DNA of 64,000 nucleotides from Hippopus hippopus (GCA_946811185.2 OX328108.1:2813501-2877500), one strand, 5' to 3'; positions 41,470 through 52,003 are shown, numbered from the stretch's first letter. Notes: generated by a model not told the origin, from the sequence alone. A program made the numbers and translations.

Positions 41470-41552
41470 ATAAAACGGACAGTGTAGATCAAGGGTCAGA
41501 CAGCAAATTTTATGCAATGGGAGGATCTTGATCTACACCGGCCGCAAAAGAA
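41470..41552 (-). repeat. Decayed hB hairpin
   Basis: CGGACAGTGTAGATCAAGG and GATCTTGATCTACACCGGCC arms around a disrupted loop. Confidence 0.65.
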
Positions 41553-41689
41553 ACCCAAGTGAAATAGGCGCTCCAAGGAATCACAGCTTTCTCTTAGCGT
41601 GCAGAAGTAAAATATCAACATCACACCCGGTCATTGAACTATAGTGACGGGTTTTATACCAAAGTACTTTGAAAAAATGGGTAAAACAA

Positions 41690-41942
41690 CCAAATACAGT
41701 CACATTTGAGTGCATCTCCGTGATGCATGATAGCAACCAAGGCATCACATGATTATGGATCCATGAAATCCATTAGACAAACAATTGACTGAATCATGAG
41801 GTAGAATGGTCTTTGGACATGCCAAAAATTCACATAAAGAAAAAGGGATTGATTTATGTCAGCCTGTGCGGATTGCGCAGGCTGACATGGGTCGATATTT
41901 TTAGCAGATGCATTAAACCTCACTTTAACAGAGCATAGCTCA
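41690..41942 (-). mobile_element. hC foldback copy
   Basis: GAGTGCATCTCCGTGATGC, CAAGGCATCACATGATTATG, GTCAGCCTGTGCGGATTGCG hairpin, CATTAAACCTCACTTTAACA and AGAGCATAGCTC. Confidence 0.85.
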
Positions 41943-42067
41943 TACGAGTCTATTTTTCCGTTTACAGAGGATCGTCTTCACTCTTTATATCATTATAACT
42001 AAGTTACTGTCAAGTTTTGTTTGAATCAGATCATTAATTGAACACATCACGTTGGCAATTTTGTATT

Positions 42068-42332
42068 TGAGCCATGCTCTGGCAAAAGGGGGCTTAATGC
42101 ATCACCGTGATACATGATACCAGCCCAAGCCATTACGTAATCATGCATCCATAAGAGCTTCATTTTTAAATAACTGACTTAATCATGAGGTAGACTGGTT
42201 CTTTGACAAACAGAAAATTGACCAATAGCGAAAAGTTTCGGCCCAGGTCAGCCTGCGCGGACTGCGCAGGCTGACCTGGGTCGATACTTTTCGCAGATGC
42301 ATTAAGCCCCCTTTTCACAGAGCACGGCTCAT
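42068..42332 (-). mobile_element. hC foldback, well preserved
   Basis: GAGCCATGCTCTGGCAAAAG, CAAGCCATTACGTAATCATG, hairpin GTCAGCCTGCGCGGACTGCG, and CCTTTTCACAGAGCACGGCT, so both ends are intact and inverted. Confidence 0.9.
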
Positions 42333-42427
42333 TTAATTATTTGTATTTTGCTAAATTTTATCTTTTTTGTATTTTGGAGCAAAATATAATATATTGTGTT
42401 GTACTGTAAGAATAAAAGAGTTTTTTA

Positions 42428-42803
42428 AAGTAACAATAGCGGCCAATCTGGTAAACAAAGCGGGTGTTAATAGGCATTTTATTTTGAATTATACCATTTG
42501 AAAGTATGGAAATCATTGAGAAGATAACAACATGTCAGTGTACGGTCGGTCCCAGTGTTAGTCGCTGGCAGAGAAATTAATTTCAAAACTAGGTTAAAAC
42601 CTGCCAGGTCTCTCTATCTTTGTTTACTTTTTGCCTGAGTATAAAATTCATTTTTTTTTCTGCCAGCGACTAACACTTGGACCGACCACACAATAACAGA
42701 TTGTCATCTTCACATTAATTTCCATACTTTTAAATAGTATTATTTGAATTCATATGCATTTTTACACTTGCATTTATTTTATGGCTGCTATTGGGTCTTT
42801 AAG
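42428..42803. mobile_element. hD foldback, well preserved
   Basis: AACAATAGCGGCCAATCTGG start; GGTCCCAGTGTTAGTCGCTG / CAGCGACTAACACTTGGACC inverted; ACCTGCCAGGTC centre; ATGGCTGCTATTGGGTC end. Confidence 0.9.
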
Positions 42804-43129
42804 AAAGCTATTTTTCAGAACGAAGTAAGTGAATGTTTTTACATGTAGCTATTACAGGCTATTTTGTCGTTCACAAATACTGTAATAAATTCATAAACTA
42901 ACACACAGAACAACTGATACAATACCTTTTTTGTTACAAAAGAAAAAAACAAACTGAGAAAAAGTCACAAGTAGAGGTGTTAGTATTTTGGCGAAAGTCG
43001 ATCATTTATAATATTTTCGGTATGAATTAATTTTACATATGTCAGTCTTGGCCCCGCTATACAGTCGCCTAGCCTGATGTATTAATGGCCAACCATATTT
43101 ATATTTTACATCTTTAGCCTGGTAAATAA
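42804..43129. other. No recognisable feature
   Basis: AT-rich; the word CATATTTATATTTTACATC recurs at 43388 with ATTTATATATTACATC, a short direct duplication. Confidence 0.4.
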
Positions 43130-43388
43130 TTAAGATTGTTCTGTGAAAAGGAGGCTTAATGCATCTGCAAAAAGTATCGACCCAGGTCAGCCTGCGCAGT
43201 CCGCGCAGGCTGACCTGGGTCGATACTTTTTGTTATTGGTCAATTTTCTGCACGTCAAAGTACCAGTGGACCCTCACGGTTTGTCGTTTTCTTAGACAAA
43301 ATGGTTTCGTGGATCCATGATTAATTATGTGATGACTTGGTTGGTATAATGCATAACGGAGATGCATTAAGCCCCCTTTTCACGGACC
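43130..43388 (+). mobile_element. hC foldback, well preserved
   Basis: GTTCTGTGAAAAGGAGGCTT, GTCAGCCTGCGCAGTCCGCG hairpin with GGTCGATACTTTTTG arm, TGGTATAATGCATAACGG, CCCCCTTTTCACGGACC. Confidence 0.9.
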
Positions 43389-43557
43389 ACATTTATATAT
43401 TACATCTTTAGCTTGGTAAATAGATAAAAATGGACATTTGAGGTTTGTTCGCTATATACACTGACTGTGTTCGTTCATGTGGTCGCTGTTTTTGAACATG
43501 GTACGGACGTGGTCTATGTTGCTCACTCAGCAATAAGTAATAATTGTTCGTCTCACG

Positions 43558-43645
43558 CCTTTTAAAATGATCCCCGAGTTTTAACGATCTTGGGCAATTT
43601 AAAGTTTTGAAAACAACAAGGGAAAAGGAGCAAATGCTGGTTACC
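43558..43645. repeat. hA MITE left half
   Basis: ATGATCCCCGAGTTTTAACG, AAAACAACAAGGGAAAAGGA, GCAAATGCTGGTTACC, cut off by the microsatellite. Confidence 0.7.
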
Positions 43646-43742
43646 ATCCACTCACCCACCCACCCACTTATCCATCCACCCATCCATCCATCCACTCACC
43701 CACCCACCAACCCACCCACCCATCGATCCATCCATCCATCCG
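43646..43742 (+). repeat. (CCAT/CCAC)n microsatellite
   Basis: Irregular four-base units. Starts exactly at the hA loop ACC. Confidence 0.9.
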
Positions 43743-43959
43743 TCTTCAGATTTCAGGATTAAGTAATATTTCGTTTTAAAACTTCTACACTAAAACCTGT
43801 TGAGGAAAGGGGGCGTCTCTTATACTGTCTCAGCTAAAGACACTATGTGAATCCGAATCTATATTTTTTATCCAAAGGATAGATCTATGAATTTGTCAGA
43901 AGTATGAACTTGACGTATTGATCAACAAGTAAAGCCGTTAACAATATATTTGTATAACC

Positions 43960-44185
43960 CTGCTGTAACGAACAACTCAGAATTTTAACGATACTCTTGA
44001 AGCAACCTTTTGGAAACAATGTGGAAAAAGGAGAAAATGCTGGTAACCAGCATTTTCTCCTTTTTCCACAATGTTTTCTACCCTAGCAGAGAAGTTATGG
44101 TCATTGGTGCCATTTTCGAACAGGTTTTCTGAATCCGTTAGGAGTTTAAACGAGTCTAGAATTTATTGCACGGTAAAGCGTTACA
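43960..44185. mobile_element. hA MITE copy
   Basis: ATAACCCTGCTGTAACGAAC start, fully complementary hairpin (ATGTGGAAAAAGGAG / CTCCTTTTTCCACAAT) with GCTGGTAACCAGC apex, GAGTTTAAACGAGTCTAGAA and GGTAAAGCGTTA end. Both arms share the extra A/T relative to the exemplar. Confidence 0.9.
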
Positions 44186-44293
44186 GATTCACTAGATTTT
44201 AAAGAGACGATTAGGCCTATCATTTTCCGTTCAAACTGAAAATTGGGTTGAGGAAGATAAAAATGTGACGGCAAATAATTAGTACAAGCCAGT

Positions 44294-45305
44294 CACGTCG
44301 ACATTTTAAATTCTCTGACGTTGGGCAAAGCAATATATTTTGATATCGCGCGAGACCGAAGGTCGAGCGCGATATCAAAATTTTCTTGCGCGGCGAAAAG
44401 CAAATACTAATGCCGGGAAAGTTACTACAACATAATATTCCTATTATTATATACCAACGCCTTTCAACGACAAAAATTTGCTAATTATTGACAATTTATT
44501 CGGAAACAGTAAACAAAATAAATAATCTTGTAGTAGCCATTTACTTTGTTTTTATGAATGGAGGATGAATATTACAGCGTAGAATTTTGACCAATCAAAT
44601 TGCAAATGAATACATACCTGTTCCGGGCGTGAGTTACGTCATCGATACGTCATCATCCATATTTGGAACCGTATTTCACTGTGAGTAGATACGGATTTTT
44701 GTTTTCTGCCGTGTGTGATATTTTATGCGCGTGCGACGCATGTATCTAAGCCGAAAATTTTTCGGGTAAATAATAAATTTCATTATAATTTGCAGTAATT
44801 TTGTCTTTGAAAGATGTTGGTATTATAATAAAAGGAATATTATGCTGAAGTAACTTTCCTGGTGCTAGTATTTGCTTCTCGCCGAGCAAGAAAATTTTGA
44901 CATCTCGCTCGACCTTCGATCTCGCGCGATATCAAATTTTCTCTCGCAGCTCGAATCAGATACAAGCACCAGGAAAGTCACTACAACATGATATTCCGTA
45001 TATATGAGTCTAATATTTTTTCCCGTCTAAAATTTGGCTTTTGAGAAAGAGTTGAAAAATCATCAGATTTTACCGACTTTAATTTTTTCGTTCAAACTGA
45101 AATTGATTTGAGGAAAAAAAAATATGACGATAAAGAATGAGCACAGGCGGGAGCACAAGGGACCACCTTGAGTCGTAGAGAATTCGTTGAAGCAGAGAAA
45201 ATGTTGTTATATCGCTTTCATCAGGGAGATAGGAGCGCGAATGATTAATGGTATTTAAATGGCATACCGACTTGCCCACCGTCAGAGAATTCAAAATGTC
45301 GACGT
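44294..45305. mobile_element. Foldback element around GATATCGCGCGAGA
   Basis: CAGTCACGTCGACATTTT and CTCTGACGTTGGGCAAA at 44294-44330 are inverted at 45255-45305. Inside, ATATCGCGCGAGACCGAAGG, AAATTTTCTTGC, GCAAATACTAATGCC (44340-44450) faces CTAGTATTTGCTTCTCGCCG and CTTCGATCTCGCGCGATATC (44860-44935). A further copy in direct orientation follows (CACCAGGAAAGTCACTACAA, 44965). No coding capacity found, and outer boundaries are uncertain. Confidence 0.7.
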
Positions 45306-45423
45306 GACTAGATTTTACTTTGTCTGTTACTCCATACTCCATACTTCGTAATTTGTAAACTTGTATTAGATCTACCTGTGTGTGTCGATCAGACTCAAGT
45401 ACAATTTTCTTCGACAGTGTTTG

Positions 45424-45560
45424 GGGTCCAACGTGGCTCAGTGAAGCGTTAGTGACCAGGAAGCCCTGGGTTCGAGCCTCCTGAAAGCATTGGTTTTTTT
45501 TTTTTCGTGTATTGTCCTTTGGCCAGACAATTCGGAGCCCTAGACCAGTACTGTTCATGA
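45424..45560 (+). mobile_element. SINE fragment, divergent subtype
   Basis: GGGGTCCAACGTGGCTCAGT head and GGGTTCGAGCCTCC B box, GTCCTTTGGCCAGACAATTC body as in 36.5 kb; tail missing. Confidence 0.75.
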
Positions 45561-45672
45561 ATATCCGAACAAAATGGTTCAGCCATTTCAGAAGTTGAGT
45601 TACTTTCAAAATTAAAAAACCTTGGAGAATAAGACTATATGGAAAGAATGGTTAATGACGACGGGCCCTGGT
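45560..45672. repeat. hG fragment
   Basis: GTTGAGTTACTTTCAAAATT, CTTGGAGAATAAGACTAT, AGAATGGTTAATGACGACGG then GCCC, one end of an hG element. Confidence 0.6.
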
Positions 45673-45875
45673 CCACGCATTTGACCATGTATCTGGCATG
45701 GTCTAAAATCACCCAAGTCGGTGAAGGATCGTTATTGTCCCGAAAAAAAAAAAATCTGCCGAAAGAAAAAATAAGAAAAGAAATTTAAAAATTATACATA
45801 GCTATAGGGATCTTGGTAGACCTCATTAAATTTACATTACTTGAGTCTGGTAGACGGTCGCCGTCGACGCTTGAT

Positions 45876-46098
45876 TAACCCTTTACCAGACGACAAAATT
45901 TTCAACTGGACGAAATTCAAAGCATTTGCAGAAGACGTAATAAATGTAGCTGAAATGATGATTTCTGTCTTGGAAAGAGTAGAAAACATTGTGGGTAAAA
46001 GGAGAAAATGCTGGTAACCAGCATTTTCTCCTTTTCTCACAATTTTTTCGAAAGCGGTTTTACTTGATGGTCGTACAAAGTCGGGGTTTTGTGGTAAA
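45876..46098. mobile_element. hA MITE copy with TTAA
   Basis: TTAACCCTTTACCAGACGAC start, GCATTTGCAGAAGACG, hairpin AATGCTGGTAACCAGCATT, GATGGTCGTACAAAGTCGGG, GTGGTAAAACTTAG end. Confidence 0.9.
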
Positions 46099-46129
46099 AC
46101 TTAGAGGTTAACGTGCTACCAGGTGACAT

Positions 46130-46300
46130 TTCTTTTTTGGACTTTGATATTTGAAAGCATTGGCAGACGACGAATTCGAAATTAGTACAAATGAACTATA
46201 GTGCTTTGACAGGGTTTCTAGCATTTTCTCCTTTTTCCACAGTGCTTTCAAACTGTCTCTGCGTCTGGTTCATTAACACGCGGGCTTATTTTGCAAAGCG
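46130..46300. repeat. hA MITE, left arm deleted
   Basis: GAAAGCATTGGCAGACGACG, GACAGGGTTTCTAGCATTTTC, ACAGTGCTTTCAAACTGTC, ATTAACACGCGGGC. Confidence 0.65.
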
Positions 46301-46379
46301 TTGTTCATTTGATACCAGCAATCGAGTTATCTTTTGAATAAAAAAAAATCACCTTCAATGTAGACGAGCGCTTTGGCAA

Positions 46380-46760
46380 GGAAAAAGTATTAAAGATACA
46401 TGTACATCCTTACTGTAAATACAGCTAGAGGGGAGAAAAACCCGCTGTTTAATCTTAAAAGTGTGTAAAATGCTCAGCTGTGTAAACATAGATAAACCTC
46501 CATTATATATGGTGTAAGGAATTAAAAAAAAAAAGGTTTGTCCCCATTTAAAACCGGAAGCGACAACAGCGATTGCTTTGAAGGCCACCAAAATATGGAA
46601 AGTATTTTCTGTCCGTTTTAATCTGTGCACTCTTGAAATCATCAGGGGCAACATTTGGCATGTAGATACAAGAATGGTTATAGTTTCATAAAAGCAGGAT
46701 GAAATGGGTCAAAAGTGGCTGAAAACTGTCTGAAAACAAGTAAAGATGTATCTGTAAATG
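46380..46760 (+). mobile_element. K repeat copy 2, uninterrupted
   Basis: CAGCTGTGTAAACATAGATA and AACCTCC, then GGGGCAACATTTGGC, GATACAAGAATGG, GAAATGGGTCAAAA, AAAACAAGTAAAGATGTATC. Colinear with the outer parts of 7900-9750 and useful for reconstructing that nest. Confidence 0.75.
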
Positions 46761-46884
46761 GTACAAGATAAAAACAATAGATCTACGACTCGTATAGATC
46801 TATATTTAGTCCGAGTCTGTACGTATATCTGTTGTTACTTGTTACTGACTGTTTCAGTGAACAGTTGTTTGTTTTTTGTTTGGC

Positions 46885-47190
46885 TTGTTTGTTGCTTAAC
46901 AGTTTTCAACATGATTTACGTTATATCGTGGCAGCCAGTGCACCTATCCATGCTTTCATGTAGTTTTTCTTTTACTAGTACATCGAGCATTAAATCTTCC
47001 CAAGCTAAGGGATGTTTTCCCACATAACCGTTGTCGAAAACAGTGACCAGCGGTGAGATAGGTATGAATCCTGTCGCAATGGGTATCAACAATCCTAGGA
47101 AAGAAATTGGCTGAGCTGGGGATTCGAACCTGCGACCCTCTGTCCTCAAGTCCTGTACGCTACTGACCTCGCCACCGGGGCTCGGGTTTT
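46885..47190 (-). mobile_element. tRNA-headed SINE, minus strand
   Basis: Minus strand: GAGCCCCGGTGGCGAGGTC head, GGTTCGAATCCCC B box region, CATTGCGACAGGATTCATAC, GCACTGGCTGCCACGATATA, GTTGAAAACTGTTAAGC end. Tail repeat short or absent. Confidence 0.85.
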
Positions 47191-47274
47191 GTGAACATTA
47201 TTGTGAAAGTGTAGAGTAATTCAAAACCGATTTATTTAATGCGTTTCCTTTTTCTACCTCTTTATCAGATCTCC

Positions 47275-47490
47275 AATTCAACCCTCTGCGAAACAGCCCC
47301 GAGTCTTAACGACCCTGAGCCAGACTTGAAAACAGTGTGGGAAATAGAGAAATTGCTGCTTGCTAGTATTTTCTCCTTTTGGTTCCTACCCCTTCCAAAA
47401 CAAGTCTTATCTTTTAGGTCACATTTGATTTGTCGTCTGCAGACGCTTTCAGTTTAGACAAGGCCATTGTTTTGTCGGCTGGTACAGGGT
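47275..47490. mobile_element. hA MITE copy, diverged
   Basis: CAACCCTCTGCGAAACAGCC start, CTTAACGACCCTGAG, ACAGTGTGGGAAATAGAG arm, TTTGTCGTCTGCAGACGC, GGTACAGGGTTA end. Confidence 0.75.
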
Positions 47491-47959
47491 TACAAAAAGA
47501 TATTTATAATTTGTTACCTCACAGCCGACTCTCACTTTATCCAAATTGAATAACTTCGGTGCTGAGGAGAAAAGTAGTCCAAAACATATTGTAAAAGAAC
47601 GCAACGCATTTCATGAAAATATCGTGACAAAATGAAAAAAAGGCATGTTGAGTCCTTTTGTTATTTGCCACACGATATATTTTCAAAAGTCATATCTTCC
47701 ATTTTGCTTCTTACAGCGGTGAGGTTTTTCCTCTGTTCAGAGAATTTCATCTATTTGAAGCTAAAATTGAAAACTAAAAACTGTCCCGGGTCATGCCTAG
47801 AAATTGTCTGTTAACTGAAGTCTGCATGTGGAGTGGGGGGAGGGGGGGGGGGGGAAAGAGGGGAAGAGGGTGTCAGGGCATTTTGTTCCTCCCCACTCAT
47901 ATTACATCAATCATAGACTCCTGTTCATATTATTTCTATACATTTAGAGCGAAGTGTGT
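47491..47959. other. Mostly unassigned, includes a G-rich run
   Basis: 47834-47875 is almost pure G/A with a 12-base G run on the plus strand, capable of quadruplex formation. No gene seen. Confidence 0.5.
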
Positions 47960-48194
47960 TAGCCTCTTGCGAGACGAAGAAATAATAAACTTATCTGTAT
48001 TGAAAGCTCTTGCAGACAACAAATTCAATATGGCTCAAATTATAAGATTTATCAGCGAAAAGGGAAAGAAAAACATTGTGGGAAAAGGAGAAAATGCTGG
48101 TTACCAGCATTTTCTCCTTTTCCCACGATGTTTTCAAAAAGCCTTAAGTATATGTAAGGGTCGTTAAAACTTGGGATTTTGTAATAAAGGGTTA
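47960..48194. mobile_element. hA MITE copy
   Basis: TTGAAAGCTCTTGCAGACAA, full hairpin ACATTGTGGGAAAAGGAG / CTCCTTTTCCCACGATGT with GCTGGTTACCAGC, GGGTCGTTAAAACTTGGG, AATAAAGGGTTAA end. Confidence 0.9.
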
Positions 48195-48357
48195 ATGACT
48201 TACGTTGAAATATGGGAAATTCAAGAATAAATGATGCTCGGTAAAAATGGCTTTTTATCTGCCCTATTATCGGTAGCTAGACCACCATTTTCGTTTCAAA
48301 TGCGCCACACACTGCTTCAAACCCTTTAGCCTACAAGACGTCAAAATTTTAGACTTG

Positions 48358-48568
48358 TCTTAACACTTAGGCTGGTAAGCGCGGCTCACTGACCCTTTGC
48401 AGACAGTGTGGATCAAGATCAGACTGTACAGAGCGTGCAGTCTGATCTCTGATCTACACTGTCCAATAAGGAGATATTTTTCTCAAAAAATAAGTTTTGA
48501 TATAGCAACCTATGAGTTTTTACTATCGACTTGAAGGTATCATTTAACTTACTCGGTAGAATAAAGGT
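48358..48568 (+). mobile_element. hB MITE copy
   Basis: TTAACACTTAGGCTGGTAAG start, hairpin with ACAGAGCGTGCAG apex, GAGTTTTTACTATCGAC, CTCGGTAGAATAAAGGTTAA end. TTAA at both ends. Confidence 0.9.
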
Positions 48569-49975
48569 TAATTAAAAGCATTTGCAGACGAAAGTGGTTC
48601 AAATGATGGAAATTGTTTTTGATGGGGTTGAAAACATAGTGGGAAAAGGAGAAAATGCTGGCTACCAGCATTTTCTCCTTTTCACACTATATTTTTAAAA
48701 GCCTTCTTTGTTAAGGTCGTTAAAACTCGGCATTGTGTGGTAGAGAGTTAACCCTTTGCCCCACGATCCAGAGTTATAACGACCCTGAGCAAGAAGGCTT
48801 TTACAAACCTTGTGGGAAAAGGAGAAAACGCTGGCTACCTCGCATTCATTTTCTCCTTCTACAACAATCTTTTTCTACCCTTTGCCAGACGAGAAAAATT
48901 TAAGACTTAACCAAATTCAGAGCATTTGCAGACGAAAATTTTAATGTGGTTAAAATGATGGAAATTGTGTTTGATGGGGTAGAAAACATCGTGGGAAAAG
49001 GAGAAAATACTGGTTTTCGTTTCCAGTGCGCCACACACTGCCTAAAACCCTTTACCCAACAGTCCCGAGTGTTAACATTGAGGGAAAAGGAGAAAATGCT
49101 AGTAACCAGCATTTTCTTCTTCTCCCACAGTGTTTTCCACCCTACTTAATACAAGTTCAATTATTTGAGTCACATTTAAAGCGTTGTCAGCAAATACTTT
49201 CAATTTGGACGAGTAAATCCCTCTAGCAGAAGAAAAAAATTTTTAGATTTGTCCAATTTCAAAGCATTTGCAGACGACAAAATAAATGTGACTCAAAAAT
49301 TCGAATTTGTTTCTGGAAGGGTAGAAAACATCGTGGGAAAAGGAGAAAATGCTGGTTTTCGGTTTCGTTTCTAGTGCTCTACATACTGCTTGACCCTTTA
49401 CCCCATAATCTTGAATTTTAACAACGCTGAGGAAGAATGCCTTTTGCAGACCTTGTGGGAAAAGGAGAAAACGCTGGTTACCTAACCAGCAATATTTTCC
49501 TTCTCCCACAGTCTTTTCTATCCTTTGCCAGGTGAGAAAAAATTGAGACTTGTCCAAATTGAAAGCATTTGCAGACGAAAATTTAAATGCGGTTCAAATG
49601 AATGAAATTGTTTTTTGATGGGGTACAAAATATAGTAGGAAAAAGAGAAAATGTTGGTCACCAGCATTTGAAGTATCCTTTTCCCACAATGTTTTCAAAA
49701 TCTTTCTTTCTGAGGGTCATTATAAGTCGGGATTGTGTAGTAAAGAGATTGAAACATGAAGCAGATGAGAAATATTTAGACTTGTCCAAATTCAAAGTAT
49801 CTGCAGATGACAAATGAAACATGGTTTAAATGATAAGATTTTGCTCCAAAAATGAAGAAAACGTGGGAAAAGGAGAAAATGCTGAAACCAGCATTTTCTC
49901 CTTTTCCCACAATGTTTTTAAAAGGCCTTATTGTCAGGGTCTTTATAATACTTGAGATTGTATGGTATGCTCCAG
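48569..49975. repeat. Dense hA MITE pile-up, ~7 hairpins in 1.4 kb
   Basis: Hairpin centres lie near 48660, 48835, 49010, 49105, 49350, 49480, 49655 and 49885 in alternating orientation. Two segments with GAAAATACTGGTTTTCGTTT / GAAAATGCTGGTTTTCGGTT, each followed by CCACACACTGC / CTACATACTGC and ACCCTTTACCC, lie about 350 bp apart (48965 and 49320). That points to segmental duplication of a two-MITE unit as well as serial insertion. Confidence 0.85.
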
Positions 49976-50072
49976 ATTTCTATCGACGGGTTATCAACTT
50001 ATCATACTCTGGAAAAACGAATCTTGTTTTTGGAAGCGGGTTTACTGAAACCAGTCTTTTTATCCGCCTGTG

Positions 50073-50349
50073 AGAGCCGAGCCCCGGAGGTGCAGTCGGT
50101 AGCGTATGGAACTTGAGAACAAGGGGTTGCTGGTTCCAGTCCTCAGTTCAGCAAGTTTCTTTCCAAGGACTGATGATAGTCATTGCGACAGGATTCGACA
50201 ACGGTAAGGTTGGATAGTAGCCAGTGGCTTGGGAAGAATATTGTCCAAAGTACTGATGAACGAAGCTCAAGGAAAGCATAGATAGGTGCACTGGCCGCTG
50301 CGACTGAATGAATGTTGAAAACGGCGTTAAACACCATACAACCAGTCAC
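50073..50349 (+). mobile_element. tRNA-headed SINE, perfect 13 bp target duplication
   Basis: TTATCCGCCTGTG flanks it at 50060-50072 and 50350-50362. GAGCCCCGGAGGTGCAGTCG head, CTGGTTCCAGTCCTC B box (mutated), TGATGATAGTCATTGCGACA, GCACTGGCCGCTGCGACTGA, AAAACGGCGTTAAACACC tail. The B box changes mean it is probably not transcribed by Pol III now. Confidence 0.95.
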
Positions 50350-50379
50350 TTATCCGCCTGTGGGTATTATTATATGGAT

Positions 50380-50600
50380 GTTTGTGTCGGAAACTCCTCG
50401 CTCTTTGGCAGTTCTTGGGTTTCTCAGTGATGACGTTGCATGATTGGCAACCTAGAGGTCACGGGTTAGATCCTCACTCGATATACCGGGACATTTGTGG
50501 GCTGCTCTTGGCAAGAGAGCTCAGAGCCCCGGCCTGATGGTACTGGTGAAGCCCAGGATATGCGTGAATAAGTTAGATGTCGCCGTGATATGACTTAATC
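50380..50600 (+). mobile_element. Divergent-subtype SINE
   Basis: CACGGGTTAGATCCTCAC B box-like, GGCTGCTCTTGGCAAGAGAG, GATGGTACTGGTGAAG, GTCGCCGTGATATGACTTAA. Same subtype as 36.5 and 45.4 kb, old. Confidence 0.65.
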
Positions 50601-50826
50601 CTACGCCACACAATCCCGACTTTTAACAACGCTGAGGTAAAAAAAAAAACTTATGAAAACATTATGGGAAAAGAAGAAAATGCTGGTAACCAGCATTTCT
50701 CCTTTTCTCACAATGTTTTCTGCCCTATCAGGAACACATTTGTCATTTTACCCACCTTTAATTTGTTGTCTGCAAATGCTGTCAATTTGGACAGGTCTAA
50801 AATTTTGTAGTTTAGTAAAGAGTTAT
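50599..50826. mobile_element. hA MITE copy
   Basis: TAATCCTACGCCACACAATC start, hairpin AATGCTGGTAACCAGCATT, TTTGTTGTCTGCAAATGCTG, TAGTTTAGTAAAGAGTTA end. Confidence 0.9.
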
Positions 50827-51090
50827 ATAATCGGAGTTAAATATAAAGAAATCAATCATCAACTTGCAATTTGCTGTCATTGTTGTGAACTTATATGCAA
50901 ATGTTTGCCACAAAATGCTGACTGGCAAGACGCGATTCTCGGGCGATTTGGCTTATTAGTCAGAGATGTATCTTCTATTGAATTTAGGCGTATGAATTTT
51001 GGTACTTCTTTTCATGTATTATTTGGCTTAGGGGGTCCCTGCGTTATAGGACTAACTATTGCTGATAGTGGCGTTAACACAGTGCAAAGC
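50827..51090 (+). other. Unique stretch with an 80-codon open frame
   Basis: Between an hA MITE and a SINE the frame stays open with mixed residues (ICCHCCELICKCLPQNADW, RFGLLVRDVSSIEFRRMNFG, HVLFGLGGPCVIGLTIADSG). It is continuous with the MITE upstream and the SINE downstream, so it has no natural ends. I do not recognise it and it could be a fragment of an old gene or element. Confidence 0.3.
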
Positions 51091-51091
51091 C

Positions 51092-51395
51092 AAGCCAAGC
51101 CCCGGTAGCTCAGTCGGTAGCGTACAGGACTTGAGGACATGAGTTGTTGGTTCGATCCCCGGCTCGGCCAATTTCTTTCCGAGGATTGATGATAGTCATT
51201 GCGAGAGGATTCATTTCTCTATCACCGCTGACCATTGTTTCGACTGTAGTTACGTGGGAAAGCAGCCAGTGGCTTGTAAAGAATATTGTGTCGAGTACTA
51301 ATAAAAGGAACTCCAGGAAAGCACGGATAGGTGCTCTGGCCGCCGCGATATAACTGAAATAATCTTGAAAACGGTGTTAGGTACCGCACAATCTA
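51092..51395 (+). mobile_element. tRNA-headed SINE
   Basis: AAGCCCCGGTAGCTCAGTCG head, GGTTCGATCCCCGGC B box intact, TGATGATAGTCATTGCGAGA, GCTCTGGCCGCCGCGATATA, AAAACGGTGTTAGGTACC, CAATCTATCAATC tail. Confidence 0.9.
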
Positions 51396-51424
51396 TCAAT
51401 CACTTTACAAACAAAAACAAAATG

Positions 51425-51605
51425 TGGATAACTAAAATGAAATTTTCAATTCGATAGTAAAACCCAAATATCGCTATTTCAAAATTATGTTTTGGGGAAA
51501 AGTATCTCCTTATCGGACAGTGTCGATTGCACGTTGTGTGCAGTCTGATCTTAATCTAAACTGTCCGCAAAAGGTCATTGAGTCGCGCTTAGCAGCCTAC
51601 GAGAT
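51425..51605 (-). mobile_element. hB MITE with shortened hairpin
   Basis: AAATTTTCAATTCGATAG, CTCCTTATCGGACAGTG then directly TCGATTGCACGTTGTG (about 14 bp of the left arm deleted), AGTCGCGCTTAGCAGCC end. Confidence 0.85.
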
Positions 51606-51799
51606 TAGCCTGATACCAGTCTACCTACGAGATGAAATGTTCGTCAAAGAAATTTCACCTAACTCTACCCAGACCGATATAAACATAAAAAACGCGCGTA
51701 TTTTTGTTTGCCGCGCCCCCATTCTTCACGCATTACCAGTCATAGTATGACAAGCTGGGAGGGCAAACCATTTGAGGTACTCTTATCTCAAAGGCGAGC

Positions 51800-52003
51800 A
51801 TACCCTTTATCAAACAATCCCGAGTTATAACGCCCCTGAGCAAAAAAGCCTTTTGAAAACATCGTGGGAAAAAGGAGAAAATGCTGTTACCAGCATTTTC
51901 TCCTTTTTCCCACAATGTTTTCTTCTCTTTCAGACACAAATACCATAACTTAAGCAATATTTAATCTGTCGTCAAATACTTTCATTTTGGACCAGTCTAA
52001 TCC
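51800..52003. mobile_element. hA MITE copy
   Basis: ACCCTTTATCAAACAATCCC start, hairpin AAATGCTGTTACCAGCATTT with one loop base pair missing, TCTGTCGTCAAATACTTTC, TGGACCAGTCTAATCC end. Confidence 0.9.

Noticed and set aside
45079..45609. Longest open frame in the window, 176 codons, minus strand
   Set aside because: It crosses a SINE fragment and the right arm of a foldback element, with no domain or credible start; continuity appears to be chance.
47834..47875. Telomere-like or functional quadruplex element
   Set aside because: The run is irregular G/A, not a telomeric repeat; quadruplex potential alone does not support a function.
50653..51108. 151-codon open frame as a gene
   Set aside because: It begins in an hA MITE and ends in a SINE head. 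Only the middle part is unique and is listed as an unassigned stretch.
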